Source: Chelatococcus sp. HY11
Lineage (GTDB): Bacteria; Pseudomonadota; Alphaproteobacteria; Rhizobiales; Beijerinckiaceae
Reading direction: 5' to 3'
Length of the DNA stretch: 64,000 nt
Assembly: GCF_018398335.1 (NCBI RefSeq)
Contig: NZ_JAHBRX010000001.1
Span: 3,526,001-3,590,000 of the forward strand
In this document: positions 28,344-38,248 of the stretch, piece by piece
Position numbering within the stretch: position 1 is the first letter of the stretch
Layout of the letters: each line of letters starts with the position of its first letter
Notes under the pieces: generated by a model
Database searches by the model: none
What the model was told of the DNA's origin: nothing
What the model saw: the letters and a program-made list of their open reading frames with translations, nothing else
Position numbers and translations under genes: made by a program

Positions 28344-28433
28344 GGAGAGGTGGCAGAGCGGTTGAATGCACCGCACTCGAAATGCGGCATGGGTGCAAGC
28401 CCATCGGGGGTTCGAATCCCCCCCTCTCCGCCA
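28344..28433 (+). tRNA. tRNA-Ser (anticodon CGA)
   Basis: 90 nt. Acceptor GGAGAGG pairs with CCTCTCC, discriminator G, encoded CCA at 28431-28433. The anticodon stem CCGCA/TGCGG encloses CTCGAAA with CGA at 28378-28380. A long variable arm (CATGGGTGCAAGCCCATC) and T-loop TTCGAAT complete a type II serine tRNA. Its 3' end is the edge of the integrated element. Confidence 0.96.
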
Positions 28434-28670
28434 GGCGTCTCTATAAGTAATTGATTTCATTGAATAATTTATGGAGATGAAATGGACATCTGCCATTTCA
28501 TACCACATTCCTATTTGGACGACCCTGGACGCTGCACGGCGCTGTCATCCGATCAGCGAGATCACGCCTCCCGAAATTCTTGAGACCTAGCGGCGGGGCG
28601 AAGCGCGGGGACGGTATGAAACCGCGAGAAGGTTGCGATCTACTATCGGCAGCGTGTTCCGCTATGCCGT
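28428..28670 (+). repeat. Left copy of the element-boundary repeat
   Basis: Starts with the CCGCCA end of the tRNA gene, then GCGTCTCTATAAGTA and an AT-rich stretch, then integrase-derived sequence. A collinear diverged copy occurs at 53702-53943; by eye roughly three quarters of positions agree. The first ~23 bases are nearly identical and are a candidate attachment core. Confidence 0.8.
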
Positions 28671-29328
28671 TGCGACGGCGCGTGCCGATACTGACCCAAC
28701 TTTCGCCTTGCGAGGCGCTCTCACAGTGCCGCAGACGAAATCCTGGGCCGCCTTGACCGAGCCAAAGGCCTTCCGGGCGCTCTTGCGGGCAATCGATGGC
28801 TTCGAGGGGCAGGCCACGGCGACAGCTGCTTGAAGCTCTTGGCACTACTGTTCCTCGGCTCGGTGAGTTGAGAGCGGCCCACTGGTCAGAGTTCAATCTG
28901 GACGAGGGGATTTGGACCGTTCCGGAAGCCCTGATGAAGATGCGCCGTCCCCATCGGGTGCCGTTGCCCACACAAGCCGTTGCCATTCTCAAGGACGTGC
29001 AGCAACTCACCGGCCATGGCACCTTTGTCTTTCCCTCGCTCCGCTCGGTCCGCGTCCCATGTCGGAAAATACGCTGAATGCAGCGCTGCGGCGTTTGGGC
29101 TTCACCAAGGAAGAGATGACTTCCCACGGATTCCGAGCGAGTGCCAGTTCCATACTCAACGGGAGTGGCTATTGGCATCCCGATGCCATTGAGAGGCAAC
29201 TTGCACATGTGGAGGAAAACAGTGTGCGGCGCGCCTATGCTCGCGGCGAGCATTGGGACGAGCGGGTTCGGATGATGGCTTGGTGGGCTAATCGCCTGGA
29301 TGAGCTATGCGCGGGTAGCCTGAGGTGA
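28506..29328 (+). pseudogene. Decayed P4-type tyrosine integrase, copy 1
   Basis: Fragments in all three frames join into the middle and C-terminal parts of a tRNA-associated (P4/DUF4102-type) integrase. A piece with ISEITPPEILET ends at an in-frame stop, then come GSVFRYAVATARAD, RLGELRAAHWSEFNLDEGIW (catalytic Arg I), MRRPHRVPLPTQAVAIL, HGFRASASSILN (HxxR) and HVEENSVRRAYARG (nucleophile Tyr). At least two frameshifts and the missing N-terminal arm domain show it is inactive. Its place directly after the tRNA is the normal site for the integrase of such an island. Confidence 0.85.
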
Positions 29329-29665
29329 TCATGCCCGGCTCCAAGGGGCTGAAGGTGACTCTGGAAACCGTTTCCAAATGGCAGACTTGGGGCCGGTGGC
29401 AGACTGTCTGCTATAGGGGCCTTCAAACGAGAGGCGGACATGTCGCCGATGAATGCCCGAGGCCGGAGCTGGCCCATTTCCGACTCTCAGAGCGTCCGGT
29501 TTCCGGCCGTCCAATGGACGTGCATCTCACTTTCCTGGCGGACATCAATCTGTCGCGCTCGTCGCGCGAGGGACTGCTCTAGCACCGCTTTTGGTTCAAG
29601 CGCTTTTTCGATTTGGGCGCCGTCAAAGCCGACTTGCCTAGGTCGGACGGTGTGTGACGCTTGCC
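29329..29665. other. No gene recognised
   Basis: Between the integrase remnant and the first minus-strand hypothetical gene. Short frames lack family features or ribosome binding sites. Probably island debris. Confidence 0.4.
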
Positions 29666-29908
29666 CTAGACGCGGAACAGCACCACCGTCTTCTGGACCG
29701 AACTGTCCGCTACGGTTCGATGGTGAAGCGAGATCTGATCCCTGATGTCGGGCTGGGCGCCCATTCTGTCGAAAAGATCGAGAACCATCAGAATGGCAAA
29801 GCTGACATTGGTGCTCTGATACGCGATTGCTTGGGGCCCGTACTCGTCAACGAGCTGATCTGATGATCGTTTGGGGAGTGATCGTTTGAGCTCGGCCGCG
29901 GTTTTCAT
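29666..29908 (-). CDS. Hypothetical protein, coupled to the preceding gene
   Basis: 80 aa from ATG 29908, whose ATGA overlaps the stop of the next upstream frame, which argues that both are real genes. The sequence (MKTAAELKRSLPKRSSDQLV at the start, YQSTNVSFAILMVLDLFDRM in the middle) is mixed helical, with no recognised motif or membrane segment. The frame runs open upstream, but that part overlaps the neighbour. Function unknown. Confidence 0.45.
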   Translation of the reverse strand: MKTAAELKRSLPKRSSDQLVDEYGPQAIAYQSTNVSFAILMVLDLFDRMGAQPDIRDQISLHHRTVADSSVQKTVVLFRV

Positions 29909-30483
29909 CCACCGGAACGTGAAAAGGACATCGACGCGACCTCCACCGAGATCTCTTGCTTCTGGGGTGCAGATTTGCGCGAGTGTCGAGCCCACAGGTA
30001 GGCAACCAAGGGAAACGTCGCGACACTCAAATCGTGGCGCGCGACGAGGAAGCGGGTCGTATGCAGCAGGACTACTTCGAAGAATCTCCGAGCGTCCTCG
30101 TGCTTTGCGTAGCCGCCATTCTCCATGAGCCCGTTGGTTGTGGCCTCCAGAACCTCAATGAAGCTCCGGGATACTGTCTCATTCAAGATCGATAGCGCGG
30201 CCGCCTCGATCCGCGCCACGATCGTCGCCTGCTCGCTGGCTGGCAGGCGCTCAATGATGGCGGCGGTCGGTGAGCTGCCGACCACCGCCCCCGAAGGGCG
30301 GTGTGCAACGAGGTCTTCTCGGGCGTGGACGACCAGCTCTCGGAGGGCGTCTGCATCCGGCAGCAAGCCAGACGACGAATTCTCGGCGATCCATAGTTCC
30401 AGAATATCGAGAGAGCGGAGCTCCTTCTGCATGCTACCTATGCCCGGGCCTCGGCGATCGCGGTTCCGTTCTGCGCTAGCCAT
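29905..30483 (-). CDS. Hypothetical helical protein
   Basis: 192 aa from ATG 30483; an internal ATG at 30432 (MQKELRSLDILELWIAENSS) is an alternative start. Predicted mostly helical, with no enzyme motif or signal peptide. It lies 65 bases after the hsp20 stop on the same strand, so it may be the tail of the heat-shock operon. I do not recognise the family. Confidence 0.5.
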   Translation of the reverse strand: MASAERNRDRRGPGIGSMQKELRSLDILELWIAENSSSGLLPDADALRELVVHAREDLVAHRPSGAVVGSSPTAAIIERLPASEQATIVARIEAAALSILNETVSRSFIEVLEATTNGLMENGGYAKHEDARRFFEVVLLHTTRFLVARHDLSVATFPLVAYLWARHSRKSAPQKQEISVEVASMSFSRSGG

Positions 30484-30548
30484 TCGTCCGTGACGCTCCG
30501 GCCGCTGGCGGCGCCCCGAAAGCGCGCCGCCAGGGTCTCGGCAATCTG

Positions 30549-31046
30549 CTAATGCTTGATCGCGATGCGCTTGACCTGAGACTGTGCCCTCTCGCTCTTG
30601 GGCAGGACGATCGTCAGCACGCCGTTCTTGAAGCGGGCATCGATCTTGTCCTGCTCGACCTCACAGCCGAGAGGAATGCGACGCTCGAAGCGGCCGTAAT
30701 ACCGCTCCGAATACTGTCTCTCCTTGTCCTCGCTCTCGGCGCGTTTCGCGCCCCTGAGCGTCAGGACGTCGTCATCGAGCAGGATCTCGAGATCCTTCTC
30801 CTCGATCCCGGGAATTTCGGCGGTTACCTTGATATCCCCGGCTGTCTCGGAGATCTCGACCTTCGGCCAGCCGCCATTGAAGGCCGGCAGCGAACCAAGG
30901 CTGTCGAACGAGCGGAACATGTCGTCGAACAGGCGATTGACCTCGCGATGAAGCGAGAAGACGGGGTTGTGCTGATCATCGCGATAAAGCGTGGGGACCC
31001 GATTACCATTGTCGCGGCCCCAAGGGATCAAATCTCGAACGCTCAT
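30549..31046 (-). CDS. Small heat-shock protein, Hsp20/alpha-crystallin family
   Basis: 165 aa ATP-independent holdase chaperone. The alpha-crystallin domain covers about residues 60-155: PKVEISETAGDIKVTAEIPGIEEKDLEI, then YYGRFERRIPLGCEV, KIDARFKNGVLTIVLPKSE with the conserved A-x-x-x-n-G-v-L pattern and a C-terminal VKRIAIKH with an I-x-I anchor. A near-perfect AAGGAGG precedes ATG. It belongs to the minus-strand run Usg, DUF982, split hsp20, hsp20. Confidence 0.95.
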   Translation of the reverse strand: MSVRDLIPWGRDNGNRVPTLYRDDQHNPVFSLHREVNRLFDDMFRSFDSLGSLPAFNGGWPKVEISETAGDIKVTAEIPGIEEKDLEILLDDDVLTLRGAKRAESEDKERQYSERYYGRFERRIPLGCEVEQDKIDARFKNGVLTIVLPKSERAQSQVKRIAIKH

Positions 31047-31137
31047 GGCAGTCCTCCTTGTGTTGATACGTCAAAGCGGATCGGCAGCGCCGGACTCCTC
31101 GCCCGGCGCCTGACGCCAGCTTTCAAGCAGCCTCTGC

Positions 31138-31613
31138 TCAGGCCGCGCGCTTCTGAGAGTCGATCTGCAGCCGATCGGCTTTCGGCAGTGCGGTGCTGGT
31201 GGCGATCTCAATCCGGCGCGGCTTCATCTCCTCGGGCAGCTCGCGCTTCAGATCGACTGTCAGCAAACCGTTCTCGAGGTTGGCGGCCACGATCTTGACG
31301 TGGTCCGCGAGCTCGAAGCGGCGCTGGAAGGCGCGCTCGGCGATGCCATGGTGGAGATACTGGCCATTGTCCTGGCCGGCTTTCTGCCCGGACACCATCA
31401 GAGGTTCGGCTCCTGCGTGATCGTGAGCTCGTCACGCGAGAAGCCTGCGACGGCCATCGTGATGCGATAGTCGTCGTCACCGGTCTTGACGATGTCGTAG
31501 GGCGGCCAGTTGCCGGCCGGGTCCAGCCGGCTCGCAGCTTCGAGCGCACCGAATATGCGGTCGAAGCCGACACTCGACCGATACAGAGGAGAAAAATCGA
31601 AGACGGTTCTCAT
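31138..31613 (-). pseudogene. Hsp20 gene split by a one-base deletion
   Basis: Two frames together make one IbpA-class small heat-shock protein. The first (31613 to 31398, GGAGG before ATG) gives MRTVFDFSPLYRSSVGFDRI and ends at ITQEPNL. The second (31398 to 31138) continues MVSGQKAGQDNGQYLHHGIA and KPRRIEIA. At the joint the expected NLL-MVSG (CTC CTG ATG) reads CTCTGATG, one C short, producing TGA. The stop and the next ATG overlap as TGATG, so reinitiation could still make the C-terminal half. A sequencing error is also possible. Confidence 0.85.
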
Positions 31614-31938
31614 AACCACATCCTCCATCGAGCAACATGGGTACAAGTCGGTCATTCCGAGGTCTCACCGACGCCGGCTTGACCGGCCGATCCCGTAAAA
31701 GGCGATCGGCGATCATCGATTTGGATCAGGTTGGCCGGTGTTCAAGAGGGTCGACGACATTTTTTGAACAGCGTTCGATGGCTCGGAAACGGCCGCGTCG
31801 AACGAGAGCTCAGCTGAACTGGGTCTCGAAGCCGGTGCTGTTCGCCCAAAGTCGGGGCAGGATTTCGACAGATTGCAGTAAGGGAGCGTCCAGGCTTCGA
31901 GAATACCCGGCCCCGCCAGCGCGGCGCCGGGCTCTTCT
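31614..31938. other. No gene recognised
   Basis: Region between the split hsp20 gene and the DUF982 gene on the minus strand. It holds the GGAGG ribosome binding site of the split gene and presumably a promoter, but no confident boxes are seen. Confidence 0.4.
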
Positions 31939-32235
31939 TCAGGCGTGGCCGCGCGAGCCTTCCTTGCGGCGGCTGACGAACGCGGCCACGTCGGGCGCGA
32001 GAAGATCGTGCTTTTCCGCCCATGACGCGAACAAGCCGCGCGCCGTATCCGGCTCGATCTCGCCGCGGATCGCCGCCAAGCAGGCTTTCAGCGCGAAGCC
32101 GTGCACCGGATCGCGCCTGCTCAAGGGCCAGTCGGCCAGGAACACGTAGGCCTCCATGGCTGATGCGATCGCCGCCGGGTGCCCGAGCCCGGTCAGGATC
32201 ACGACCGGCCTCTCGAAGTCGTCAGATATCATCAT
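31939..32235 (-). CDS. DUF982 domain protein
   Basis: 98 aa from ATG 32235, with AGGGAGG in front; the open frame extends upstream without support. RPVVILTGLGHPAAIASAME, then AYVFLADWPLSRRDPVHGFALKACL match the small DUF982 family of Hyphomicrobiales. Function unknown. Members often sit beside small heat-shock and groESL genes, as here. Confidence 0.8.
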   Translation of the reverse strand: MMISDDFERPVVILTGLGHPAAIASAMEAYVFLADWPLSRRDPVHGFALKACLAAIRGEIEPDTARGLFASWAEKHDLLAPDVAAFVSRRKEGSRGHA

Positions 32236-32407
32236 GCAGTCCTCCCTGAGTGGGGAGCGATTGCCAACGTTGCCATAGCCATATCCTCCTGGAAGCAACA
32301 TGGATCCGGTTTGGTTGATCGCCGCGTCGAGCGCGCTGTCGCTTTCGGCGGCCACCATGATTTTGGGAGGTGTTCTCGCCGGATCAAGTCCCGCCGGTGC
32401 ATCGACG

Positions 32408-32677
32408 TTATTGGAGCCGGAATTCGCCGTTCACCGCGCTGAGGTCGGCAGGCCCGATCAGGTCCTGATGGGCAACGGTAATCCGAAAAAGCTTACCGTC
32501 GAGCTTGGCCTGCCAGAAGGCGAGGAACTTGTTCAGCTCCGGGAAGCGCGGGGCGAGGTCGTAGTCCTGCCAGATGTATTCTTGCAGAATCGAAGGGTGG
32601 TCGGGCAGGCGGTAGAGAATACCGGCGGTGGTCAGTCCATAGCCCGCGATCTGGCGGGCGAAGTCGGTAGAAGCCAT
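32408..32677 (-). CDS. Usg-family protein
   Basis: 89 aa. FARQIAGYGLTTAGILYRLP, then DHPSILQEYIWQDYDLAPRFPELNKFLAFW is the conserved Usg-like signature of alphaproteobacteria. The molecular role is unknown. AAAGGA precedes ATG 32677. It is the gene nearest to the CIRCE element on the minus strand and begins the divergent heat-shock run. Confidence 0.85.
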   Translation of the reverse strand: MASTDFARQIAGYGLTTAGILYRLPDHPSILQEYIWQDYDLAPRFPELNKFLAFWQAKLDGKLFRITVAHQDLIGPADLSAVNGEFRLQ

Positions 32678-32771
32678 TCCTTTCAGCTCCGTGATTCAAC
32701 TGCACCATGGCAGCCCAATCTGAACGGCGGAGCAAGCCCAAAAGTTGCATTTATGGCGCCTTATCAACCGG

Positions 32772-32798
32772 TTAGCACTCGTACGAAAAAAGTGCTGC
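32772..32798. promoter_or_regulatory. CIRCE operator (HrcA site) between usg and groESL
   Basis: TTAGCACTC-N9-AAGTGCTGC. The consensus is TTAGCACTC-N9-GAGTGCTAA: the left arm is perfect and the right arm keeps AGTGCT. HrcA represses groESL from such sites. It lies 141 bases before groES and 95 bases from the usg start, so it may affect both directions. A CTTGAA at 32805-32810 could be part of a sigma-32 -35 box, but this is weak. Confidence 0.85.
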
Positions 32799-32938
32799 CA
32801 GCCTCTTGAAGGCGAAAATGCGGCAAACCAAATCATCGCGCGGGCACGGCGCCTCAGGGGCGCGCGGAACCTCGCCGCGAGACCCGCACAGGGCCGACCC
32901 GCTTTGACATGTGACCGACATGGAAATTGGAGGAACTC

Positions 32939-33253
32939 ATGAAGTTTCGGCCACTGCATGACCGCGTCGTCGTGAAGCGCATCGACGCCGAGGAGAAGAC
33001 CAGGGGCGGGATCATCATCCCCGACACCGCCAAGGAAAAGCCGCAGGAGGGCGAGGTCGTCGCTGTCGGCCCCGGGGCTCGTGATGAGGCCGGCAAGCTC
33101 GCGCCGCTTGACGTCAAGGTCGGCGACCGCGTGCTCTTTGGCAAATGGAGCGGCACCGAGGTCAAGATCGACGGCGAGGATCTCCTGATCATGAAGGAGT
33201 CCGACATCATGGGCGTCGTCGAGGCGACCGCGACCCTCAAGCAGGCTGCCTGA
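32939..33253 (+). CDS. groES: Co-chaperonin GroES
   Basis: 104 aa from ATG 32939, with GGAGGAACTC in front. [20 protein letters not shown], the mobile loop [19 protein letters not shown] and [21 protein letters not shown] are diagnostic. Forms the heptameric lid of GroEL. Being island-borne, it is likely an additional copy beside a core groESL elsewhere in the genome. Confidence 0.98.
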   Translation: MKFRPLHDRVVVKRIDAEEKTRGGIIIPDTAKEKPQEGEVVAVGPGARDEAGKLAPLDVKVGDRVLFGKWSGTEVKIDGEDLLIMKESDIMGVVEATATLKQAA

Positions 33254-33303
33254 CGGGGCCTCTTCCAAACCATCAACCTGAAACCTCAAGTCTGAAGGAG
33301 TGA

Positions 33304-34935
<1,632 letters not shown>

Positions 34936-34942
34936 GCATCGA

Positions 34943-34970
34943 GGGCGCCGCGGCTTCCGCGGCGCCCTTT
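34943..34970 (+). terminator. Terminator of groESL
   Basis: Perfect 11-bp stem GGGCGCCGCGG (34943-34953) / CCGCGGCGCCC (34957-34967) with a 3-base loop, followed by TTT. Confidence 0.75.
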
Positions 34971-35008
34971 CCCAACGCCGCGATCTCCCAGGCATGCCGA
35001 GGGAAGTC

Positions 35009-35224
35009 ATGCCCTTTTCATCGCTGACCGACCCCATCGACCTGGCCCATGCCGAGGCCGCTCTCGAAAAGGCATGGGCGGAACTCAAGCCGTCGCTCCC
35101 GGAAGGCTCGGACGAACAGGAGCGGAAAAACCTCGCCTATATCGTTGCTTCGCTGGTTCCTTTGGCGCTCGACGAGGATGATCTCGCACAGCGTGCGATC
35201 GATCGGTTTCGCGCGAAAGCCTAG
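35009..35224 (+). CDS. Small hypothetical protein downstream of groEL
   Basis: 71 aa from ATG 35009 (GAGGGAAGTC in front). Acidic and helical: DPIDLAHAEAALEKAWAELK, then NLAYIVASLVPLALDEDDLA and RAIDRFRAKA. It resembles small conserved proteins with no known function; the coupling to groESL may reflect stress regulation by read-through. Confidence 0.6.
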   Translation: MPFSSLTDPIDLAHAEAALEKAWAELKPSLPEGSDEQERKNLAYIVASLVPLALDEDDLAQRAIDRFRAKA

Positions 35225-35576
35225 ACGAGACGTATTGGGAAAGCTTCTGGATGCTTTTCTATTGATATCAGGCAATGTGGGCTGGCGTGAAGCCTGCCGC
35301 GCAAAATCCAGTTCCCTCAGCTTTGGATGTCCGGTTCCAGGTTGCTTCTGAATGTCCGATTGTGGCGCAACAGAGCCATCCCGCGAGCCTGGATGGATGC
35401 CCGCTTCTGAGTAGCGCCCGTCACTGCGGTAACGACCGGAATGGGCGCAAAGCGGCCATTAGGATCAAGCCGCATTAGGTCACCAGCGTCAGAAGGTTGC
35501 ACGCTCTCCCGCGTTGGGAATGATGGCAAGGTCTGGCCTGCCTGCTAAGGTGCCGCTGGGGGAATAGGGGGATCAC
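35225..35576. other. No gene recognised
   Basis: Non-coding stretch before the AlpA-like gene. A GGGGGAATAGGGGG run at its end could serve as ribosome binding site for GTG 35577. The rest looks like degraded sequence. Confidence 0.4.
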
Positions 35577-36541
35577 GTGGCACGGGTGTTGCGGAAGCTG
35601 CTTCGGCATGAGCCTGACGCGACTGATCGCGAAGGCCATATACGGGCGATCCTGGAGCTCAGCTTTCCGCTGATCGCCGACGAACTGAGAGACGTCGTGC
35701 GTGCGCTGTCTGAAGGCGTGCTGCCTAATGATGCAATAGGGCGTACGCTGGCGGGCTCGCCCGCTTTTTCCGATCCGCAAGACTGGAGCGATGACGAGCA
35801 GACCGAGACTCAGGATGCGATCATGGCCGCGGCGGCGCTCTATACCACGTTGCAGCCACTCCCCATGCCTGAGCTTCGTGATCGATTGTTGCCTTGCAGT
35901 CGACCAGGCGCATCGTTCGATATGGCCGCATGGTGGGAAATGCCATTCTGGACAGTGGCGGAGTCGCGGCCTTGTCCCTCGGCAAAGATCCGCATTTACT
36001 TGACGAGGGGTCGCCGGTGGCCGATGAGGCGCTGCCAACAATCAAGTGCTTCAAGGAGCAGCACGAGCGAATCCGACGGGCTGTGGCGATCGGCCTCGTT
36101 GGTCATGACGGCAGGGTCATTCCGCAGCAGCTGGCCGATTGGCTGGGGGATGCCGCGTTCGGGGAGGCTTTGAGGGAGCAACCACGCCCGCAAGACCGGA
36201 GAAGCGGGAAGCCGAAAGCACCACGCGCTGAGAAAGGGAAAAAGCCGAATGCAGTTGCATCGCCTGCACCAACTCAAGTTGCCCCGGATGAGAAACCGAC
36301 GGCCGAGAATACGAACCAACAAACAACGCAGACGGAGATGCCACGGACTGGGTTGGTCCGGTTGAAGCAGATTCTGGCGCCAGGTGGCCCATTGCCCCTG
36401 AGCAAGTCCACCTTCTGGACGAAAGTGAAGACGGGCGAGTTTCCCCAGCCGGTGCGTCTGGGCGGAACAACATCCTGGCGCGCGGAAGAGATCTGGGAGC
36501 TTATCAACAACCGGAATCTGCCCGAGAAGACAAAACGCTGA
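35577..36541 (+). pseudogene. Frameshifted gene with C-terminal AlpA-type HTH
   Basis: The first frame (GTG 35577) is sensible to ...PMPELRDRLLP near 35893. A second frame picks up at about 35894 (LQSTRRIVRYGRMVGNAILD) and runs to 36541. One base missing near 35890 would join them into a protein of about 320 aa. The last 65 residues (RLKQILAPGGPLPLSKSTFW, then TKVKTGEFPQPVRLG and SWRAEEIWELI) are an AlpA-type helix-turn-helix, as in excisionase-like activators of P4-like prophages and islands. Residues between the two parts are a low-complexity Pro/Lys/Thr linker. Genuine decay or a sequencing error cannot be separated here. Confidence 0.65.
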
Positions 36542-36689
36542 CACTAGCTTGACGGAACGGCTTCAAAGATCCTTGCATGACACCCGCCCGCCAGGAATAC
36601 GGTCTGTACAATGGGCGAATAGATCAGGCTTCAGTGTATTTCACGTAAAATGCACTGTCGTGAGATGCACAACGGAGTCGTTGCGGCGA
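36542..36689. other. No gene recognised
   Basis: Short stretch between the AlpA-like gene and the IS remnant; no element end or repeat is obvious. Confidence 0.3.
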
Positions 36690-37055
36690 GCGTGAGCAAA
36701 GGATGGCTTTACACGCCCGCCGTTCGCTCATCGCGTGATGCTGCACGAGATGCGCGACGGCTTTCCGCTCGGCGGCGGGCGTCACCACTTCTTTCCCAGC
36801 AGATCCTTCAGTGCGACATTGTCGAGCATCGCATCGGCCACATCCGCTTCAGCTTGGCGTTCTCGTCCTCGAGCGTTCGCAGGCGCCTGGCCTCCGACAG
36901 GTCCATTCCGCCGAACCTCGCCTTCCACTTGTAGATGCTGGCGTCGCTCACACCGTGCTTGCGGCACAGATCGGCGACCGAGACCCCGGACTCCTGCTTC
37001 TTTCAAAATCGCGATGATCTGCTCTTCCGAGAAGCGGCTGCGCTTCATGCTCTGG
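36690..37055 (-). mobile_element. IS3-family insertion sequence remnant
   Basis: On the minus strand orfA starts at 37048 with MKRSRFSEEQIIAILKEAGV and ends LDNVALKDLLGKKW. In another frame the middle reads VADLCRKHGVSDASIYKWKA, then DLSEARRLRTLEDENAKLKRM, a typical IS3 orfA helix-turn-helix and leucine zipper. So orfA has one inserted and one deleted base. A truncated orfB (GTG 36785, TPAAERKAVAHLVQHH) breaks off near 36690. No intact transposase or terminal inverted repeats remain. Confidence 0.85.
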
Positions 37056-37294
37056 TCCTCTCAACAGGCCAGAACGAACTTCAAACCGGATTAGAACCAA
37101 GGGGCAACGTCATCGGATATGTTCCATGCTCGACTTCAAATCAGCCGCCTGCGCCGCGACGATCTGTCTGGGATCGAAATGGTCCTCATGATGCGCAAAC
37201 GGCAGGCTAGGTACGTCTACAATCAGCACCATCACTCGTTGAGCAGTTTGACCCCTGTCGGCTGGGGGTTGAACTGGACCACGCGCCCGCGCCG

Positions 37295-38200
37295 GTGGTG
37301 CCGCTCTTGCAGGCACGCGGGATAGGCCATACAGACGCCGTGCCCTTCATGCTGGCGGTGCGTGCGGTCAAATTGCCGGGCGAGATTGCCCTCCTGCGGG
37401 CCGCGGCCCGGATGACTGAAGCCGCCATCGAGGCCGGGATGCAGGCCGCCCGCGTCGGCGTGACGGACAAGGAGGTGGCCGCTGTCGTGGCCGCCGCCAT
37501 GTCGGCCGGTGGGGGCTATCCGCGCAATGTAACCGTGGTGGGTGGGCTCGACAGCGCCTTTGCCGATGCCTTCGCACGCGAAAGGCCGCTGGCCCCGGGC
37601 GACCTGCTGCGGTTCGACGTGGGCTGTAACTACTACGGATACAAATCCGATCTGGCCCGCACCGCCGTGATGCGCGAATCCACGCCCCTGCAGCAGACCC
37701 GTTACGAGGCGCTGCGTCTAGGCCTGAAGGCCGAAGTCGACACGGCCCGCGCGGGGGTGACAGCCGGCGAGATATTCGAAGCCGGGTTGCAGGGCATCAC
37801 CGAGGCGGGGTTTCCCAGCGTCCGCCGCCACCATCTGGGCCACGCCATCGGCATGTCGGTCTATGAGCAGCCCGTCATCACGCCGGGCAGCACGGCGGTG
37901 CTGCAGGCCGGATCGACCTTCTGCCTTGAAACCCCCTATTACGAGCCCGGCTGGGGCGGGATGATGTGCGAAGATACCGTCATTGTCACCGAAACGGGCT
38001 TCACGCTGATCTCGTCGATGGATCGCAGCCTGCGCATCCTGACCTTCCGTCATCCGGGGCTGCCCAGCGCCGAACTGAACGAACGTTTGGTGCTGGCGGG
38101 GGTGGATGTGACGGTGCGTCAGGGCAATCTGCGCATCGCGCCGCATTTCTATAACGACACCGGCGATATCGACCGGCTGCTCGACGCGCTGCCTGCATAG
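37295..38200 (+). CDS. M24-family metallohydrolase, N-terminally truncated
   Basis: 301 aa from GTG 37295; the frame is open back to a TAG near 37208, but the ~120-residue N-terminal creatinase/prolidase domain is absent and an IS remnant lies just upstream. The pita-bread catalytic domain is complete with all five metal ligands in order: FDVGCNYYGYKSDLART (two Asp), HHLGHAIGMSVYEQP (His), CLETPYYEPGWGG (Glu) and MMCEDTVIVTETG (Glu). M24 proteins cleave Xaa-Pro or C-N bonds (creatinase, ectoine hydrolase). The convergent GntR gene begins the catabolic cluster. Activity without the N-terminal domain is doubtful. Confidence 0.75.
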   Translation: MVPLLQARGIGHTDAVPFMLAVRAVKLPGEIALLRAAARMTEAAIEAGMQAARVGVTDKEVAAVVAAAMSAGGGYPRNVTVVGGLDSAFADAFARERPLAPGDLLRFDVGCNYYGYKSDLARTAVMRESTPLQQTRYEALRLGLKAEVDTARAGVTAGEIFEAGLQGITEAGFPSVRRHHLGHAIGMSVYEQPVITPGSTAVLQAGSTFCLETPYYEPGWGGMMCEDTVIVTETGFTLISSMDRSLRILTFRHPGLPSAELNERLVLAGVDVTVRQGNLRIAPHFYNDTGDIDRLLDALPA

Positions 38201-38248
38201 CGCCGTCCGGTTGAGGGGACAGCCCATCCCTCACCGCCCCAGACCCAC

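Noticed and set aside
32805-32810. CTTGAA as a sigma-32 -35 box upstream of groES
   Set aside because: No convincing -10 partner at the right distance; mentioned only with the CIRCE site.
37110-37316. Minus-strand frame beside the truncated M24 gene
   Set aside because: It looked protein-like in its middle part, but it is short, overlaps the M24 5' region and matches no family I know.
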